From Fidelibacterota bacterium (GTDB lineage: Bacteria; Pseudomonadota; Alphaproteobacteria; Rhodospirillales; Rhodospirillaceae): a DNA stretch of 64,000 nt. Positions 42,459 to 52,763 of the stretch are shown one piece after another (positions within the stretch are counted from its first letter, which is position 1; each line of letters starts with the position of its first letter). The stretch lies in the NCBI GenBank assembly GCA_947475895.1, contig CANJMF010000014.1, positions 1-64,000 of the forward strand, in the 5' to 3' direction. The position numbers were made by a program, and so were the translations under genes. The notes below the pieces were generated by a model. It saw only the letters and a program-made list of their open reading frames with translations, was not told the DNA's origin and made no database searches.

Positions 42459-44384
42459 GTGCGGTTTTTCATTCTTTTTCTGGCACTTATTTTCACGTCG
42501 CCACGCGCAATGGCGGCGGACACGAACGAATGTCCAACGCCGATTAACGGCCCCTTAAAGGGTGAGGCGGGCAACAATCAAGATACGCCGTTCCATTCGC
42601 TCGCGATCGACCCAACCAACCCTAGCGTTGCCTATGTGGGCACCGAGGGCGACGGCATTTTTAAAACCAGCGACGGGGGTGTGAACTGGACGCGCCTGCG
42701 CACCGGCTTGAAGTGCACCATCGCCCATACATTCTATTCGCAAATTTTCGACATCGCGATCGATCCGAATAATACACAGACGCTCTATGCATCCGCGATC
42801 AATGGACCTGGACCGTCATCCCCGGCCACCTATCCAAGCGCTTCAGGCGGCGTTTATAAAAGTACCGACGGCGGCGCCACGTGGACTCAGAAAAACCAGG
42901 GTCTCGCCAGCACGTATGTGACCTATGTTCTCGTCGACGCGAAAACACCAGGTCGTGTGTATGCAGTCGTTGGCGGGCTCACTGCAACATATCCCACGTA
43001 CCCGGGGGCGTTCGTCAACGGCGGCGTTTATGTAAGCAACGATGCCGCCGAAACGTGGGCACCTCTGACTCTTCCCTCGGGCGTTGAGAGCAATATCTTT
43101 ATTGATGCCGTCTTGCGTGGCGGCGATCAGCGCACGCTGTATCTTTCGGGCCAGGTGCACAAAGGCGAGGCGCCCACGGCGTATGGCTTTATTCGCAGCG
43201 CCGACGGAGGAGCGACGTGGAGCATATCGAATCCCGCGGGCGAGACCGTCTCTGGGTTTGATGCCTTCAAGGGCGACCCAAGCATTATTTACGCCAATGT
43301 CGCCAGCGGCCATCGGGCCTATAAATCTGTCGATGGTGGTGCGACGTGGGCAGCTGTGGGTCCGCAGATCTTTTATGGAGTCACGCGCATTCATCCGACC
43401 ATTAGCCAAACCGCGTACTTCACCGCGGCCGGCATCTGGAAAACCACCGACGGTTTCGCAACCGTTCAGCAAGTTTATAACGATACGACGCTCGCCAACG
43501 ATCAGTCCATCACCGACATCAAGATCGCTCCTTCCAACGGCAATGTGATCTGGGCTGCCGCAAAAGGCTATTACCTCTACCGTAGCGTCGATGGCGGCGC
43601 GAGTTGGACAAAGTTCACGGGCGTCCGCGATCTTGTCTATGGCAAGAACAGCGTCGACCTGGGCAATGCGCCGGTGACATCGATTGCGCCGGTAAGGTTT
43701 TCAGCGCCGGGCCCGGTAAACTCGTTTTTGCGCGTCTATAACCCCAATGGCGTCGAGGGGCAGCTGCAGATCGACGTGCGAGACGATCTCGGAACCGTGC
43801 TTGGCACGTTTAACAAAGTCATCGCGGCGAACACCGCGCCCCAGTTCATCATGAAAACGATTGAGCAGGAGGCGGGCGTAATTGTGCCGACGCGCACCGG
43901 CGCTTTTGCACAGCTAGATGTGAAAGCCAACTTCAATGGTTTTGCCCAGCATGTCACTTATGATTCGTCGCAGAACGTGATTCTCAATCTGTCCAGTTGC
44001 AGCCACGCGGGCGCGAGCGCGGCCGGCGTCAGCGGCAAGACGGCCATGAATGTACACAGCAGTGTGCTCGGCTTTCTTCCCAGTGTGATTGTTCTGGCAA
44101 ACGGCGATAGCGCGTCCGGAACAGTGAACGTGGACGTGCGCGACGCAGGGACCGGCATACTGATTGGCCGTTGGCCATCCCCGGCTATTCCGGGGCATGG
44201 TGCAGTGACTGTGGCAATCTCGAAGATTCAAAGTGAACTGGGTTTCACACCAACAGATGCGCAATATCACCTGATTTTGACGATCTCCGACGCCAGCCTG
44301 ATCACGCTTGGCCACTACAATGATAATCCGTCAGGCATTAAGGCCGATATGGGCACGCGCTGCGAGTTCCGAGCAGTTCCTTAG
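42459..44384 (+). CDS. Exported BNR/sialidase-type beta-propeller protein
   Basis: 641 residues from a GTG; a signal peptide follows (VRFFILFLALIFTSPRAMAA). Residues of about 40-390 hold repeated Asp-box motifs of the S-x-D-x-G-x-x-W form: TSDGGVNWTRL, STDGGATWTQK, SADGGATWSIS, SVDGGATWAAV and SVDGGASWTKF, which mark a sialidase/sortilin-like propeller. The C-terminal 250 residues look like two beta-sandwich units (SFLRVYNPNGVEGQL and VDVRDAGTGILIGRWP). No sialidase catalytic triad was recognised, so hydrolase activity should not be assumed. It is probably secreted or surface bound. It lies just before the polysaccharide genes but has its own leader. Confidence 0.82.
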   Translation: MRFFILFLALIFTSPRAMAADTNECPTPINGPLKGEAGNNQDTPFHSLAIDPTNPSVAYVGTEGDGIFKTSDGGVNWTRLRTGLKCTIAHTFYSQIFDIAIDPNNTQTLYASAINGPGPSSPATYPSASGGVYKSTDGGATWTQKNQGLASTYVTYVLVDAKTPGRVYAVVGGLTATYPTYPGAFVNGGVYVSNDAAETWAPLTLPSGVESNIFIDAVLRGGDQRTLYLSGQVHKGEAPTAYGFIRSADGGATWSISNPAGETVSGFDAFKGDPSIIYANVASGHRAYKSVDGGATWAAVGPQIFYGVTRIHPTISQTAYFTAAGIWKTTDGFATVQQVYNDTTLANDQSITDIKIAPSNGNVIWAAAKGYYLYRSVDGGASWTKFTGVRDLVYGKNSVDLGNAPVTSIAPVRFSAPGPVNSFLRVYNPNGVEGQLQIDVRDDLGTVLGTFNKVIAANTAPQFIMKTIEQEAGVIVPTRTGAFAQLDVKANFNGFAQHVTYDSSQNVILNLSSCSHAGASAAGVSGKTAMNVHSSVLGFLPSVIVLANGDSASGTVNVDVRDAGTGILIGRWPSPAIPGHGAVTVAISKIQSELGFTPTDAQYHLILTISDASLITLGHYNDNPSGIKADMGTRCEFRAVP

Positions 44385-44456
44385 AGTGCGCCGCGGATAA
44401 AAAAATTGCCGCAAATCCGGCGGTTAAGGTAAGTTTCGGTCCCGCCTTCACCCTTC

Positions 44457-45488
44457 ATGCATGGCCGCGCTTCTGTGTTTTTGTCTGTGTTAAGGAAAGT
44501 TCGACATGCAATGCGTCGGCTTCAGGGCGATGTTAGGCGCGGCGTGAATACGATTGTCGTACGTGCAGGGGGGACTTCGGCCATTCATATCGACGTTATT
44601 GAAGGACATCCGCTTCCGATCTTGCTCGTGCGAGGATGGAGCGATTCTGACGGTGAACTGGCTATCGCACTGGAGATGGCGGATGGTCGCACGCAATCGC
44701 CCGCTTATATCTTCAGAGTCCCGCGTCCCGATGTCGTGAATGCTAAACTATCGCGGAACCGGTACGCCGGCTTTGTGGCTGAGTTTCAGCTCAGTGCAAA
44801 ACCCGCTTTCGTTTGTGCTGGTCAAGAGCGTGTTGCTATCGGTAATGCGCAACTTTACGCAACAGTTGAACCGCACTACGCCGAACTCTTGTCGACCAAG
44901 CGCATTTTGCGCCGCGAGGACGTTTACGGCTTTGGTCCCCCGCAGGATGCCAACGAAGAGGTTGTCGCCGTCGCGGCGGCGTTGCCGTCCAATGTTTTGG
45001 ATTTCGGATGCGGTAACGGTGATCTCGTCGACCAACTGCGTGCGCAAGGGAAGGACGCTTTTGGCATCGAGATTGATCGGGCGCCTATTCGTAATGGTCT
45101 TAAGCCGGGGGCGGCGCCATTTGTGAAATTGTACCAGGGCGGCCTGCCGTTACCTTACGAGGACGGGGCCTTCGCATCCACGGTTTCCTCCGAAGTTCTC
45201 GAGCATATCGACGGTGTGGAGCCCTACGCGGCCGAAATTGCCCGGATTACCCGCCAGTCTTTGTTTGTCACGGTTCCCGACATGATCAGCATTCCGCTGT
45301 CCCATTTAACTGGGACCGTGCCCTGGCATCTCCTCGAGAGCACCCACGTCAATTTCTTCACGGCCAAAAGCATCACGGCCCTGTTCAGCGCGTGGTTTCG
45401 GCCGGTTCGGTATTACCGCTTCGGCAATAGCGAAGTGAACGGTCGCTTTATCCCAGGGTCCGTGGGTGTGCTTTTCGAGCGCCTTTAA
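44457..45488 (+). CDS. Class I SAM-dependent methyltransferase
   Basis: 343 residues from the ATG at 44457; an in-frame ATG at 44511 with AAGGAAAG upstream is an equal candidate. The first 150 residues are an unrecognised beta-rich region (GHPLPILLVRGWSDSDGEL). The methyltransferase domain follows with NVLDFGCGNGDLVDQL (SAM motif I), FGIEID (acidic motif II), LPYEDGAFASTVSSEVLEHI and TRQSLFVTVPD. Such proteins in glycan loci methylate sugars or modify lipid carriers. The giant GT/methyltransferase gene follows after about 160 bases on the same strand, so it is probably part of the polysaccharide cluster. Confidence 0.82.
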   Translation: MHGRASVFLSVLRKVRHAMRRLQGDVRRGVNTIVVRAGGTSAIHIDVIEGHPLPILLVRGWSDSDGELAIALEMADGRTQSPAYIFRVPRPDVVNAKLSRNRYAGFVAEFQLSAKPAFVCAGQERVAIGNAQLYATVEPHYAELLSTKRILRREDVYGFGPPQDANEEVVAVAAALPSNVLDFGCGNGDLVDQLRAQGKDAFGIEIDRAPIRNGLKPGAAPFVKLYQGGLPLPYEDGAFASTVSSEVLEHIDGVEPYAAEIARITRQSLFVTVPDMISIPLSHLTGTVPWHLLESTHVNFFTAKSITALFSAWFRPVRYYRFGNSEVNGRFIPGSVGVLFERL

Positions 45489-45651
45489 GGCCTATTTCGC
45501 GCGCGCGCGGCACAAAAAATTTGCGCCTTTTCCGTGGGTTAGAGTAAGTTCCGGGCATCCGTTTCAGGCATACTGTCACCGTGACCCAGGTTCCTAAATT
45601 GTTTGGCCTTTTCAAATACGCTCTAGCTTCGGACATCAACGGAGCTCGCGC

Positions 45652-48600
45652 GTGAATTCTTTCACAGAAGCGGCGCGCATTCTTCATCGTCCGATTGTGT
45701 TCGCGGCGCCGGATAAAATTCCCGCGACGTTGAACTGGACCGGCCACATTCCTTTCGCTTTCTGGCTGATCGACGTGATGCGGCCCAAAGTTCTGGTTGA
45801 ACTTGGCACCCATATGGGCAGTTCGTACCTGGCGCTCTGCCAGGCTGTCGCCCAATTGGAATCGCCCACGCAATGCTATGCCGTCGATACATGGCGCGGC
45901 GATGAGCATGCGGGATTTTACGACGAAACGGTTTTGCGTGAGCTGCGCGCCTATCACGATCCGCGCTACGCAAAGTTCTCGCATCTCGTGCAATCGACAT
46001 TCGACGATGCGGTTGGTCGGTTCACCGACGGCTCTATCGACCTTTTACATATCGACGGCATGCACACGTACGAGGCCGTGAAGCACGATTTCGAAACGTG
46101 GTTGCCGAAGTTGAGCCCGCGCGGTGTTGTCCTTTTCCACGATATGGCCGTGCGAGCGCGCGGGTTCGGCGTGTGGCGTTTTTGGGATGAGATTTCCACG
46201 CGCTACCCGTCATTCAGCTTTCCGCACAGCAATGGATTGGGTGTTATCGCGGTCGGCAATCCTGTGACGGAGGTCGCTTGGTTGACCGGCGCTGCCAGCC
46301 AGAACCCGGAATTGACAGAGCACGTAAGGGCATTTTTTGGTGTTACCGGTGGCAATCTGGTCGCCACAGCCGAGCTTGCAAACATGACGGCGAAAGCGGA
46401 AGAGCTGCAGGCAACGCTCAACGTACGTGAAACGCGCATAGCCGCATTGGATCAGGCAATTCCGGAGATCCATCAGCGCGCCGAAGCCGCAGAAGCCGCC
46501 GTGGTTGAGCGCGATGGCATGATCCGCGCGCGGGACTTTGAAATTGTCGAGTTTGATAAAAAAGTATTTGAGCTGAATTCTAGCGTGATCGAGCGCGATG
46601 CAATCGTCGAACATTTAAACGCGACCATCAACCATTTAAACGCGACCATCAACCATTTAAACGCGACCATCAACCATTTAAACGCGACCATCAACCATTT
46701 GCAGGCAAGACTCGCAGGTGTGTTTGCCTCGCACTCATGGCGCATAACGAGGCCTTTGCGGGTCGCGACGCGGCTCATCAAGTTGCTTTTCGCGCCAGGT
46801 CGCCTCAAACACACGATGTTGCCGCGTGCCGGTCACCAAGCCGAGGAAATGGAGGGCCGCCGCTTTCGCACACTTGGCGCCAGTCCCCAACTTTGGTTGG
46901 ACAGCAGCGCGGGGCGCGCGCCAACGGGATGGGGGCTGTTGCGTTTCGAGGTGCGGGAGGCGACAGCCCAGTTCCGCCCAGTTCTGAATGCTCTGAGCGC
47001 CGCTAATCCACAATGGCTTGCCAGTATTCCGCTGCCGGCAATTACCAGCGGTGCCGCGGAAGTGCTGATCAAATTGCCCCCTGAAACGGGTTTGCTGCGC
47101 CTCGATCCCAGTAATCGGCCCGGCGAATATGCCTTCGGCGCTATCGTGATTCAGGAGGTGAGCCCCTTTGGCCTCATGTGGCGCGCTGCACTTCGTCATC
47201 CTTTCGGATTTTTGCGCGCTTTGCGTGGGCTGCGGCGGGGCGTGACCGAGTTCCGTAATCGTGTAGCGCGTCTCTTCGCGTCGGGCCCTAGCGGGTACAG
47301 TTACTGGACTGATTTCTTTGATATGCGCAGTTCGGAGGACGATACCGCGATCCTTCGGCATATGGACTTGCTCGCCACGAAACCGAAAATTTCCATTGTT
47401 ATGCCGGTATGGAACACGCCGGAACCTTATTTGCGTGCGGCGATTGAGTCCGTTCTTGCCCAGAATTATCCGAACTGGGAGCTATGTATTGCCGATGACG
47501 CCTCAACGGCTTCTCATGTCGCGCGCGTGCTACGGCAGTTCGCCGAACGCGACCCGCGCATTAAGGTCGTAACCCGCCCAGAGAATGGCCGCATTGCCCG
47601 CGCCAGCAATGCGGCGCTCGATCTCGCGACGGGCGATTTTATTGCCCTTATGGATCATGACGACGTGCTCCCTAATCACGCGCTCTACATGATCGCAGTG
47701 GAGATAAACGCGCATCCCGATGTCGATGTGATCTACTCGGATGAAGACAAGATTGACGAACGGGGCAATCGCTTTGAACCGTTCTTCAAGCCGGATTGGG
47801 ATCCGGAACGGTTCTATGCTCAAAACTATATCAACCATCTTGGGGTCTATCGCACGTCACTTGTCAAAGCCGTCGGGGGATTTAGGGAAGGGTTTGAGGG
47901 GAGTCAGGATTATGACCTGGCGCTCAGAGTCATCGCAAAGAGCGACCACACCCGCATTCGCCATATTCCGTTTGTGCTTTATCACTGGCGTATCTTTCCG
48001 GGCGCGCAGACGTTCTCATCCACCCAGAAAGACACCGCGCGTGAATCAGCGCGCCGCGCCTTGCTGGATCATTTCGCGTCCAAGGGTGAGGCGGTCGATA
48101 TCGTCGCTGGCCGCATTAAGTCCTGGAACCGCATTATTCGCAAAGTCCCGGCGCCTGCGCCGCGCGTTTCGCTGATCATTCCGACGCGCGACCGCGTGGG
48201 CCTTCTCAAGGCCTGCGTCGAAGGCATCTTGAAGGAAACAGACTATCCGGATCTTGAAGTTATCATCGTCGATAACGAAAGCAGCGAACCCGCAACGCTG
48301 CGGTATTTCACTGACATTGTTTCTGATTCGCGCGTGCGCGTATTACGCATCGAAGGGGCATTCAATTTCTCGGCTTTGAACAACCAGGCTGCCCGTATCG
48401 CTTCGGGATCAATTCTGGGCTTCATCAATAACGATATCGAAGTCATCGAGCCGGGTTGGCTCACCGAAATGGTCGCGCAATTGATACCCAAGGACGTGGG
48501 GGCTGTCGGCGCCAAACTCTATTATGGCGACGACACCATTCAGCATGGCGGCGTGATCCTCGGCGTCGGCGGCGTTGCGGGCCACGCCGAAAAACGCGCG

Positions 48601-49077
48601 CAGCGATCGGAGACAGGCTATTTCGGGCAATTGCAGCTCGCACGCAGCGTTTCCGTCGTCACCGCGGCCTGCATGCTGATGAAGCGCGACGTTTTCGACT
48701 CTATCGGCGGCTTTGATGAGGTCAATCTCGCCATTGCCTTCAATGATGTCGATTTGTGTCTACGCATACGGGCAGCCGGATACCGCATCGTTTGGACGCC
48801 GTACGCCGAGCTTTATCACCTTGAATCCGCGTCGCGTGGCTCCGATCAAATCGACCCTGCGAAGGCGCTACGCTTCCAGCGCGAAGCCGAATACATGTTG
48901 GGTCGCTACGGCGCGGGCCTCAAGCAAGATCCCTATTTCAACCCGAACTTGTCGTTAACGACCGAGGACGTCGCTTTGTCATATCCGCCGCGTGTCGTGC
49001 GGCCCTGGATCGGGAAGGCCATGGATGAGGCGGACATCGGGGCGCCGCCATCCATCTCAGGGAGCCTTCGCGCGTGA
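45652..49077 (+). CDS. Methyltransferase-coiled coil-GT2-GT2 fusion protein
   Basis: 1141 residues from a GTG with GGAG upstream. About 15-200: SAM-dependent methyltransferase ([37 protein letters not shown]). About 235-360: coiled coil, containing four identical heptads HLNATIN at 321-348. About 360-570: linker of unclear fold. About 578-800: GT2 glycosyltransferase ([28 protein letters not shown]). About 838-1100: second GT2 domain ([39 protein letters not shown]). GT2 domains extend the glycan; a methyltransferase joined to a coiled coil recalls WbdD, which caps O-antigen and measures chain length. The stop overlaps the Wzm start (GTGA), so they are coupled. Sugar specificity is unknown. 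Confidence 0.9.
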   Translation: MNSFTEAARILHRPIVFAAPDKIPATLNWTGHIPFAFWLIDVMRPKVLVELGTHMGSSYLALCQAVAQLESPTQCYAVDTWRGDEHAGFYDETVLRELRAYHDPRYAKFSHLVQSTFDDAVGRFTDGSIDLLHIDGMHTYEAVKHDFETWLPKLSPRGVVLFHDMAVRARGFGVWRFWDEISTRYPSFSFPHSNGLGVIAVGNPVTEVAWLTGAASQNPELTEHVRAFFGVTGGNLVATAELANMTAKAEELQATLNVRETRIAALDQAIPEIHQRAEAAEAAVVERDGMIRARDFEIVEFDKKVFELNSSVIERDAIVEHLNATINHLNATINHLNATINHLNATINHLQARLAGVFASHSWRITRPLRVATRLIKLLFAPGRLKHTMLPRAGHQAEEMEGRRFRTLGASPQLWLDSSAGRAPTGWGLLRFEVREATAQFRPVLNALSAANPQWLASIPLPAITSGAAEVLIKLPPETGLLRLDPSNRPGEYAFGAIVIQEVSPFGLMWRAALRHPFGFLRALRGLRRGVTEFRNRVARLFASGPSGYSYWTDFFDMRSSEDDTAILRHMDLLATKPKISIVMPVWNTPEPYLRAAIESVLAQNYPNWELCIADDASTASHVARVLRQFAERDPRIKVVTRPENGRIARASNAALDLATGDFIALMDHDDVLPNHALYMIAVEINAHPDVDVIYSDEDKIDERGNRFEPFFKPDWDPERFYAQNYINHLGVYRTSLVKAVGGFREGFEGSQDYDLALRVIAKSDHTRIRHIPFVLYHWRIFPGAQTFSSTQKDTARESARRALLDHFASKGEAVDIVAGRIKSWNRIIRKVPAPAPRVSLIIPTRDRVGLLKACVEGILKETDYPDLEVIIVDNESSEPATLRYFTDIVSDSRVRVLRIEGAFNFSALNNQAARIASGSILGFINNDIEVIEPGWLTEMVAQLIPKDVGAVGAKLYYGDDTIQHGGVILGVGGVAGHAEKRAQRSETGYFGQLQLARSVSVVTAACMLMKRDVFDSIGGFDEVNLAIAFNDVDLCLRIRAAGYRIVWTPYAELYHLESASRGSDQIDPAKALRFQREAEYMLGRYGAGLKQDPYFNPNLSLTTEDVALSYPPRVVRPWIGKAMDEADIGAPPSISGSLRA
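46612..46695 (+). repeat. Four perfect 21-bp tandem repeats inside the coiled coil
   Basis: The unit starts CATTTAAACGCG and is repeated four times without a change; a degenerate fifth copy begins CATTTG. Each unit is in frame and encodes HLNATIN, exactly one heptad with Ile and Leu at a/d positions. Copy number changes would lengthen or shorten the coil without a frameshift. Confidence 0.97.
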
Positions 49078-49928
49078 ATAATTTGCACGCCACCACAACA
49101 CCGCGCCGCGACCTTTTGGAATTTCTGTTACCGGTTCTGGTCGTGGTCCGCTGGCGGGTAGCGTTTTGGCAATTTCTGTTGCGGGCTATCACACGGCGCT
49201 ACCGCGCCAGTGCGCTCGGTTTGCTGTGGACGCTCATCGTTCCGCTGTTCACTTTAGGTGTCTACACGTTCGTCTTCGGCGTCATCATGCAAAGCCGCTG
49301 GGACGCGGGCGGTGCAGGCCCCGGCGGCACGGCGGGCTACAGCCTTCAATTGTTCGCCGGCTTGACGATTTTCTGGCTCATGGCCGACGTGCTCACGGAA
49401 TCTCCGGGTGCCATTGTCCAGCACGCCAACCTCGTCAAAAAAGCCGTCTTTCCGCTCGAGATCATTCCCATAACGGTTGTCGGCAGCGCGCTGTTTCAAA
49501 CGCTGATCAACACCGCCATTTTGCTAGCCGCCACGCTGCTCCTCAGCGGCCACCTGCCGCTGACCACGTTGCTCTATCCCCTCATTTTGCTGCCGTTCGT
49601 ACTGTTACTCTGCGGCTTTGCCTGGTTCATGTCGGCGTTTGGCGTTTATGTCCGCGACCTGACGCACGTCATCGGCTTGCTCATGACCGTGCTGCTGTTC
49701 ATTTCTCCGATCTTTTATTCGGGCGATCGGGTCAGCCCTAAACTCCAGCCGTTTCTTTTTCTGAACCCGATTAGTTTCATCGTTGTACAAAGCCGCCGCG
49801 TTTTACTTGATGGGCAACTTCCAGATTGGCGCGGCCTGGTGATCTATCTTGCCGTCGCGTGTGTGGCGATTTCCCTCGGCTATTTGTTCTTCCGTAAAGC
49901 ACGCAGGAACTTCGCCGATGTCGTCTGA
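49074..49928 (+). CDS. wzm: ABC-2 type polysaccharide exporter permease (Wzm-like)
   Basis: 284 residues from a GTG that overlaps the TGA of the preceding gene. Six membrane helices are likely. Wzm/TagG marks: [56 protein letters not shown] and [20 protein letters not shown]. Together with the ATPase gene that overlaps its 3' end by 11 bases, it exports an undecaprenyl-linked polysaccharide (O-antigen, capsule or similar) across the inner membrane. Synteny with the glycosyltransferase giant supports this. The length is usual for the family. Confidence 0.92.
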   Translation: MNNLHATTTPRRDLLEFLLPVLVVVRWRVAFWQFLLRAITRRYRASALGLLWTLIVPLFTLGVYTFVFGVIMQSRWDAGGAGPGGTAGYSLQLFAGLTIFWLMADVLTESPGAIVQHANLVKKAVFPLEIIPITVVGSALFQTLINTAILLAATLLLSGHLPLTTLLYPLILLPFVLLLCGFAWFMSAFGVYVRDLTHVIGLLMTVLLFISPIFYSGDRVSPKLQPFLFLNPISFIVVQSRRVLLDGQLPDWRGLVIYLAVACVAISLGYLFFRKARRNFADVV

Positions 49929-51279
49929 AATCCTGCCTAACTTGGCCAGCGCCCCCGACGACATCGTCGTCGTGCGCGATTTAACCAAGCACTTCACGCT
50001 CTATAACGCGCCGTCCGACCGCCTCCTGCACATGCTCATGCCCAAGCGGGTGTATCCGCGGTTTGAAGCGCTCAAGGGCATTTCGTTCACCGTAAAACGC
50101 GGCGAGACCGTCGGCATCATCGGCCGCAACGGAGCAGGTAAATCGACGCTGCTGCAGCTCATCACCGGCGTGGCGCCGCCAAGCTCCGGCACCCTGCAAG
50201 TCAAAGGCCGGGTCGCGGCATTGCTGGAGTTAGGGGCGGGGTTTGAGCCCGACTTTACAGGCCGCGAAAATATCGTGCTGAACGGCACGATCCTGGGCCT
50301 TACGGGCGGCGAACTCAAAGAACGCATGGATGCGATAATCGCATTCTCCGAGTTGGCGGAATTTATCGACAGGCCTGTCCGCACCTATTCCACCGGCATG
50401 TTCATGCGCCTCGCATTTTCGGTGGCGGCGCACGTGGACGCTGATTTGCTCATCATCGATGAAGCCTTGTCCGTCGGCGACGCGCGCTTCATGCAAAAGT
50501 GCATGCGTTATCTCCATGCCTTCAAGCAAAGAGGATCGATCCTGTTCGTCAGCCACGATCTCGGCGCGGTGACGGGGTTATGCGATCGGGCGATCTGGCT
50601 CGAACAGGGCATGGTCCGCAGCGAAGGAACGCCGGTACGTGTCTGCGAGCAATACGTCGCCGCGCTGTTCGACGACAAACAAACCGAAGCGCCGAAGCCG
50701 GCAGCGATCGAGCGCCCGCGCAAAGCCGCCAAGAGCATTGGCGATACGACAGTCCTCTTCGATTCTGAGTCAACGACCCAGGAGACGTTGACGACATGCT
50801 CAGCCTTCAATGCAGCGGCTAGTTCCTTCGGCAGCGGGGGCGCCAAAATCGTCGATACGGGCTTGTTCGATCCGGTCGACGGCCATCGCCTCGATCGTGT
50901 CGTCGAAGGGCAGGAGGTCGATCTGCGCATCGCTGTGACGGCCGAGGTCGACGTCGCGCGGCCGATCTTTGGCTTCTATATCAAAGACCGCCTGGGACAA
51001 TTGCTATTGGGCGACAACACCTATCGCGATCACTATCCGCAAGTGTCGATCCCAAAAGGCGAGGGGGCGGCCGCGCGGTTCCGGTTCAAGTGGCCCGCAC
51101 TCGTGCGCGGCTCATATACGCTAACCGTCGCTATCGCCGAAGGCACAATGGAAGATCACATCCAGCGGCACTGGATGCATGACGCGGTATTGTTCGAAGT
51201 GCTGGCGACCTCGGCCACGCTTTCGCTCGTGGGGCTAAACTTCAGCCTTGTCGCCGTGGATCGTATCCCCGCGCCTTAG
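49918..51279 (+). CDS. wzt: ABC polysaccharide exporter ATPase with C-terminal recognition domain (Wzt-like)
   Basis: 453 residues from the ATG at 49918 within the end of wzm. The ATPase domain has Walker A GRNGAGKST, Q-loop region, signature YSTGMFMRLAFSVA and Walker B LLIIDEALSVGD. After about residue 250 comes a linker, then a Wzt-C type beta-sandwich (about 305-450: VEGQEVDLRIAVTAEV, GFYIKDRLGQLLLGDNTY, VRGSYTLTVAIAEG). In O8/O9a systems this domain binds the modified chain terminus before export. Here the terminal modification would come from the methyltransferase domain(s) encoded just upstream. The stop codon overlaps that of the convergent M20 peptidase gene. Confidence 0.93.
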   Translation: MSSEILPNLASAPDDIVVVRDLTKHFTLYNAPSDRLLHMLMPKRVYPRFEALKGISFTVKRGETVGIIGRNGAGKSTLLQLITGVAPPSSGTLQVKGRVAALLELGAGFEPDFTGRENIVLNGTILGLTGGELKERMDAIIAFSELAEFIDRPVRTYSTGMFMRLAFSVAAHVDADLLIIDEALSVGDARFMQKCMRYLHAFKQRGSILFVSHDLGAVTGLCDRAIWLEQGMVRSEGTPVRVCEQYVAALFDDKQTEAPKPAAIERPRKAAKSIGDTTVLFDSESTTQETLTTCSAFNAAASSFGSGGAKIVDTGLFDPVDGHRLDRVVEGQEVDLRIAVTAEVDVARPIFGFYIKDRLGQLLLGDNTYRDHYPQVSIPKGEGAAARFRFKWPALVRGSYTLTVAIAEGTMEDHIQRHWMHDAVLFEVLATSATLSLVGLNFSLVAVDRIPAP

Positions 51280-52685
51280 CCTTCCGTCGCGTAGATTTTC
51301 ACCAGCTTGAACAGAAAATCCCGGCCGTCATAAAGCGCCTTTACGCCGATGCGCTCGTTCAGGCCATGGATGTTGCCGTTGTCAGGATCGGTAAACGTGC
51401 CTTCGATGCCATAGGTGGGAATGCCTGCTGCGGTCAGATGGTTGCCGTCGGTGGCGCCCGTCGTCAGCACCGGGACAATGGGCGTGCCGGGGTAGATCTC
51501 GCGTGCGACGGCTTCAACCGGACCCATGATCGCTTTGGTCAGGGGCGGTGCGGGCGCGCCGACGTTCACGGGCAAGACAGGCTTTACACTCACTGCGCCG
51601 TCATTGACGACTTTGGTCAGCGTTTGAAGCACGGCGTCTACGGTCGTCCCCGGAAAGATGCGGCAATTGACGTTGGCGCGCGCTCGTTGCGGCAGGGCAT
51701 TCACGGCGTGCCCAGCATCGACCATGGTGGCGACGCACGTTGTCCGCAACATGCTGTGCCACTGCTTATCTTGCGAGACTTCCGCGTCGGCCGCGGCGTC
51801 GTGTGGATTTTTCAAAAGCGCCCGTATGGCGTCGGCGGCCTTGCCGCCTTTGATCTCGGCCAGCTTGGTAAAATACGCCCGCGTCGTGTCGTTTAGCTGA
51901 ACGGGAAACTCGTGACCGCCCACGCGCGTGAGTGCGCCCGCCAGACGATAAATCGCATTTTCCTTAACGGGCTGCGAGCTGTGGCCGCCGGGGTTAGTCA
52001 CTTCGAGATGAAAGTCCTGATAAAGCTTTTCGCCCGCTTCAACTTCAAGCGTCACGCGCTTGCCGTTCTCGTCCAGCGACCCGCCAGCGCCTTCATTGAT
52101 GGCGAAGGCCGCGTCGATGAGTTTGCGCTCGTGGGCGATGAGATATTCCACGCCGTTGACGGCCGTTTCGGTTTCTTCACCGCACGTCAGCGCCAATTTC
52201 AGATCGCGCTTAGGCACGAATTTTTCCTGACGGTAACGGATTAAAGTATCGACCCAAATCGCTGCCATGGCTTTGTCGTCCGAGGCTCCGCGCGCATAGA
52301 AATAGCCGCCTTCTTCCACCAGCGTGAAAGGATCGCGCTGCCAGTCCTCGCGTTTGGCTTCCACCACGTCGATGTGCGCCAGCAAGAGGATGGCTTTTTG
52401 CTTTGGATCAGATCCGTGAAGGATCGCCACCAGTCCGCCTTCCTTTGGATGATCGGGCGGTGTGTAAATGTGAAGATCGCTGTCTGCGAAGCCGGCGGCT
52501 TTTAGACGCTGCGCCATTCGCTTGGCCGCGAGTGTACAATCACCTACGGACAAGGTCGTATTGGTCTCCACCAGTTCCTTATAGGTGTCGCGGAACGCCG
52601 CGCGGTCCGGCGTCAGCGTTGCTTCGGCCGCTAAGCCCGGCGTAGCAAAAAGCGCAATCGCGGCAGCGAGGGAAAACCGAAACAT
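51276..52685 (-). CDS. M20 family metallopeptidase, exported
   Basis: 469 residues with a signal peptide (MFRFSLAAAIALFATPGLAA). M20 marks with metal ligands: LLLAHIDVVEAKREDW (His and following Asp region), YARGASDDKAMAA (Asp) and TCGEETETAVNG (Glu-Glu), plus a distal His near the end in NGNIHGLNERIG. A dimerisation domain lies between (NPGGHSSQP). Such dizinc enzymes hydrolyse dipeptides, N-acyl amino acids or peptide ends. Export suggests periplasmic peptide scavenging. It converges on wzt with overlapping stop codons and appears to be monocistronic. Confidence 0.92.
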   Translation of the reverse strand: MFRFSLAAAIALFATPGLAAEATLTPDRAAFRDTYKELVETNTTLSVGDCTLAAKRMAQRLKAAGFADSDLHIYTPPDHPKEGGLVAILHGSDPKQKAILLLAHIDVVEAKREDWQRDPFTLVEEGGYFYARGASDDKAMAAIWVDTLIRYRQEKFVPKRDLKLALTCGEETETAVNGVEYLIAHERKLIDAAFAINEGAGGSLDENGKRVTLEVEAGEKLYQDFHLEVTNPGGHSSQPVKENAIYRLAGALTRVGGHEFPVQLNDTTRAYFTKLAEIKGGKAADAIRALLKNPHDAAADAEVSQDKQWHSMLRTTCVATMVDAGHAVNALPQRARANVNCRIFPGTTVDAVLQTLTKVVNDGAVSVKPVLPVNVGAPAPPLTKAIMGPVEAVAREIYPGTPIVPVLTTGATDGNHLTAAGIPTYGIEGTFTDPDNGNIHGLNERIGVKALYDGRDFLFKLVKIYATEG

Positions 52686-52763
52686 GACGGGCCTTTCAAG
52701 AAGACTTGAATGACCGTCAGGTTAGTCTTTTTTTTCGGCCTCCGGATAGCGAGAAACAGGCCC

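Noticed and set aside
42459-44384. Active sialidase
   Set aside because: Asp-box motifs are present, but they mark the propeller fold only; the arginine triad and catalytic residues were not recognised.
46612-46695. CRISPR-like array
   Set aside because: The repeats are directly adjacent without spacers and lie in frame inside a coding sequence.
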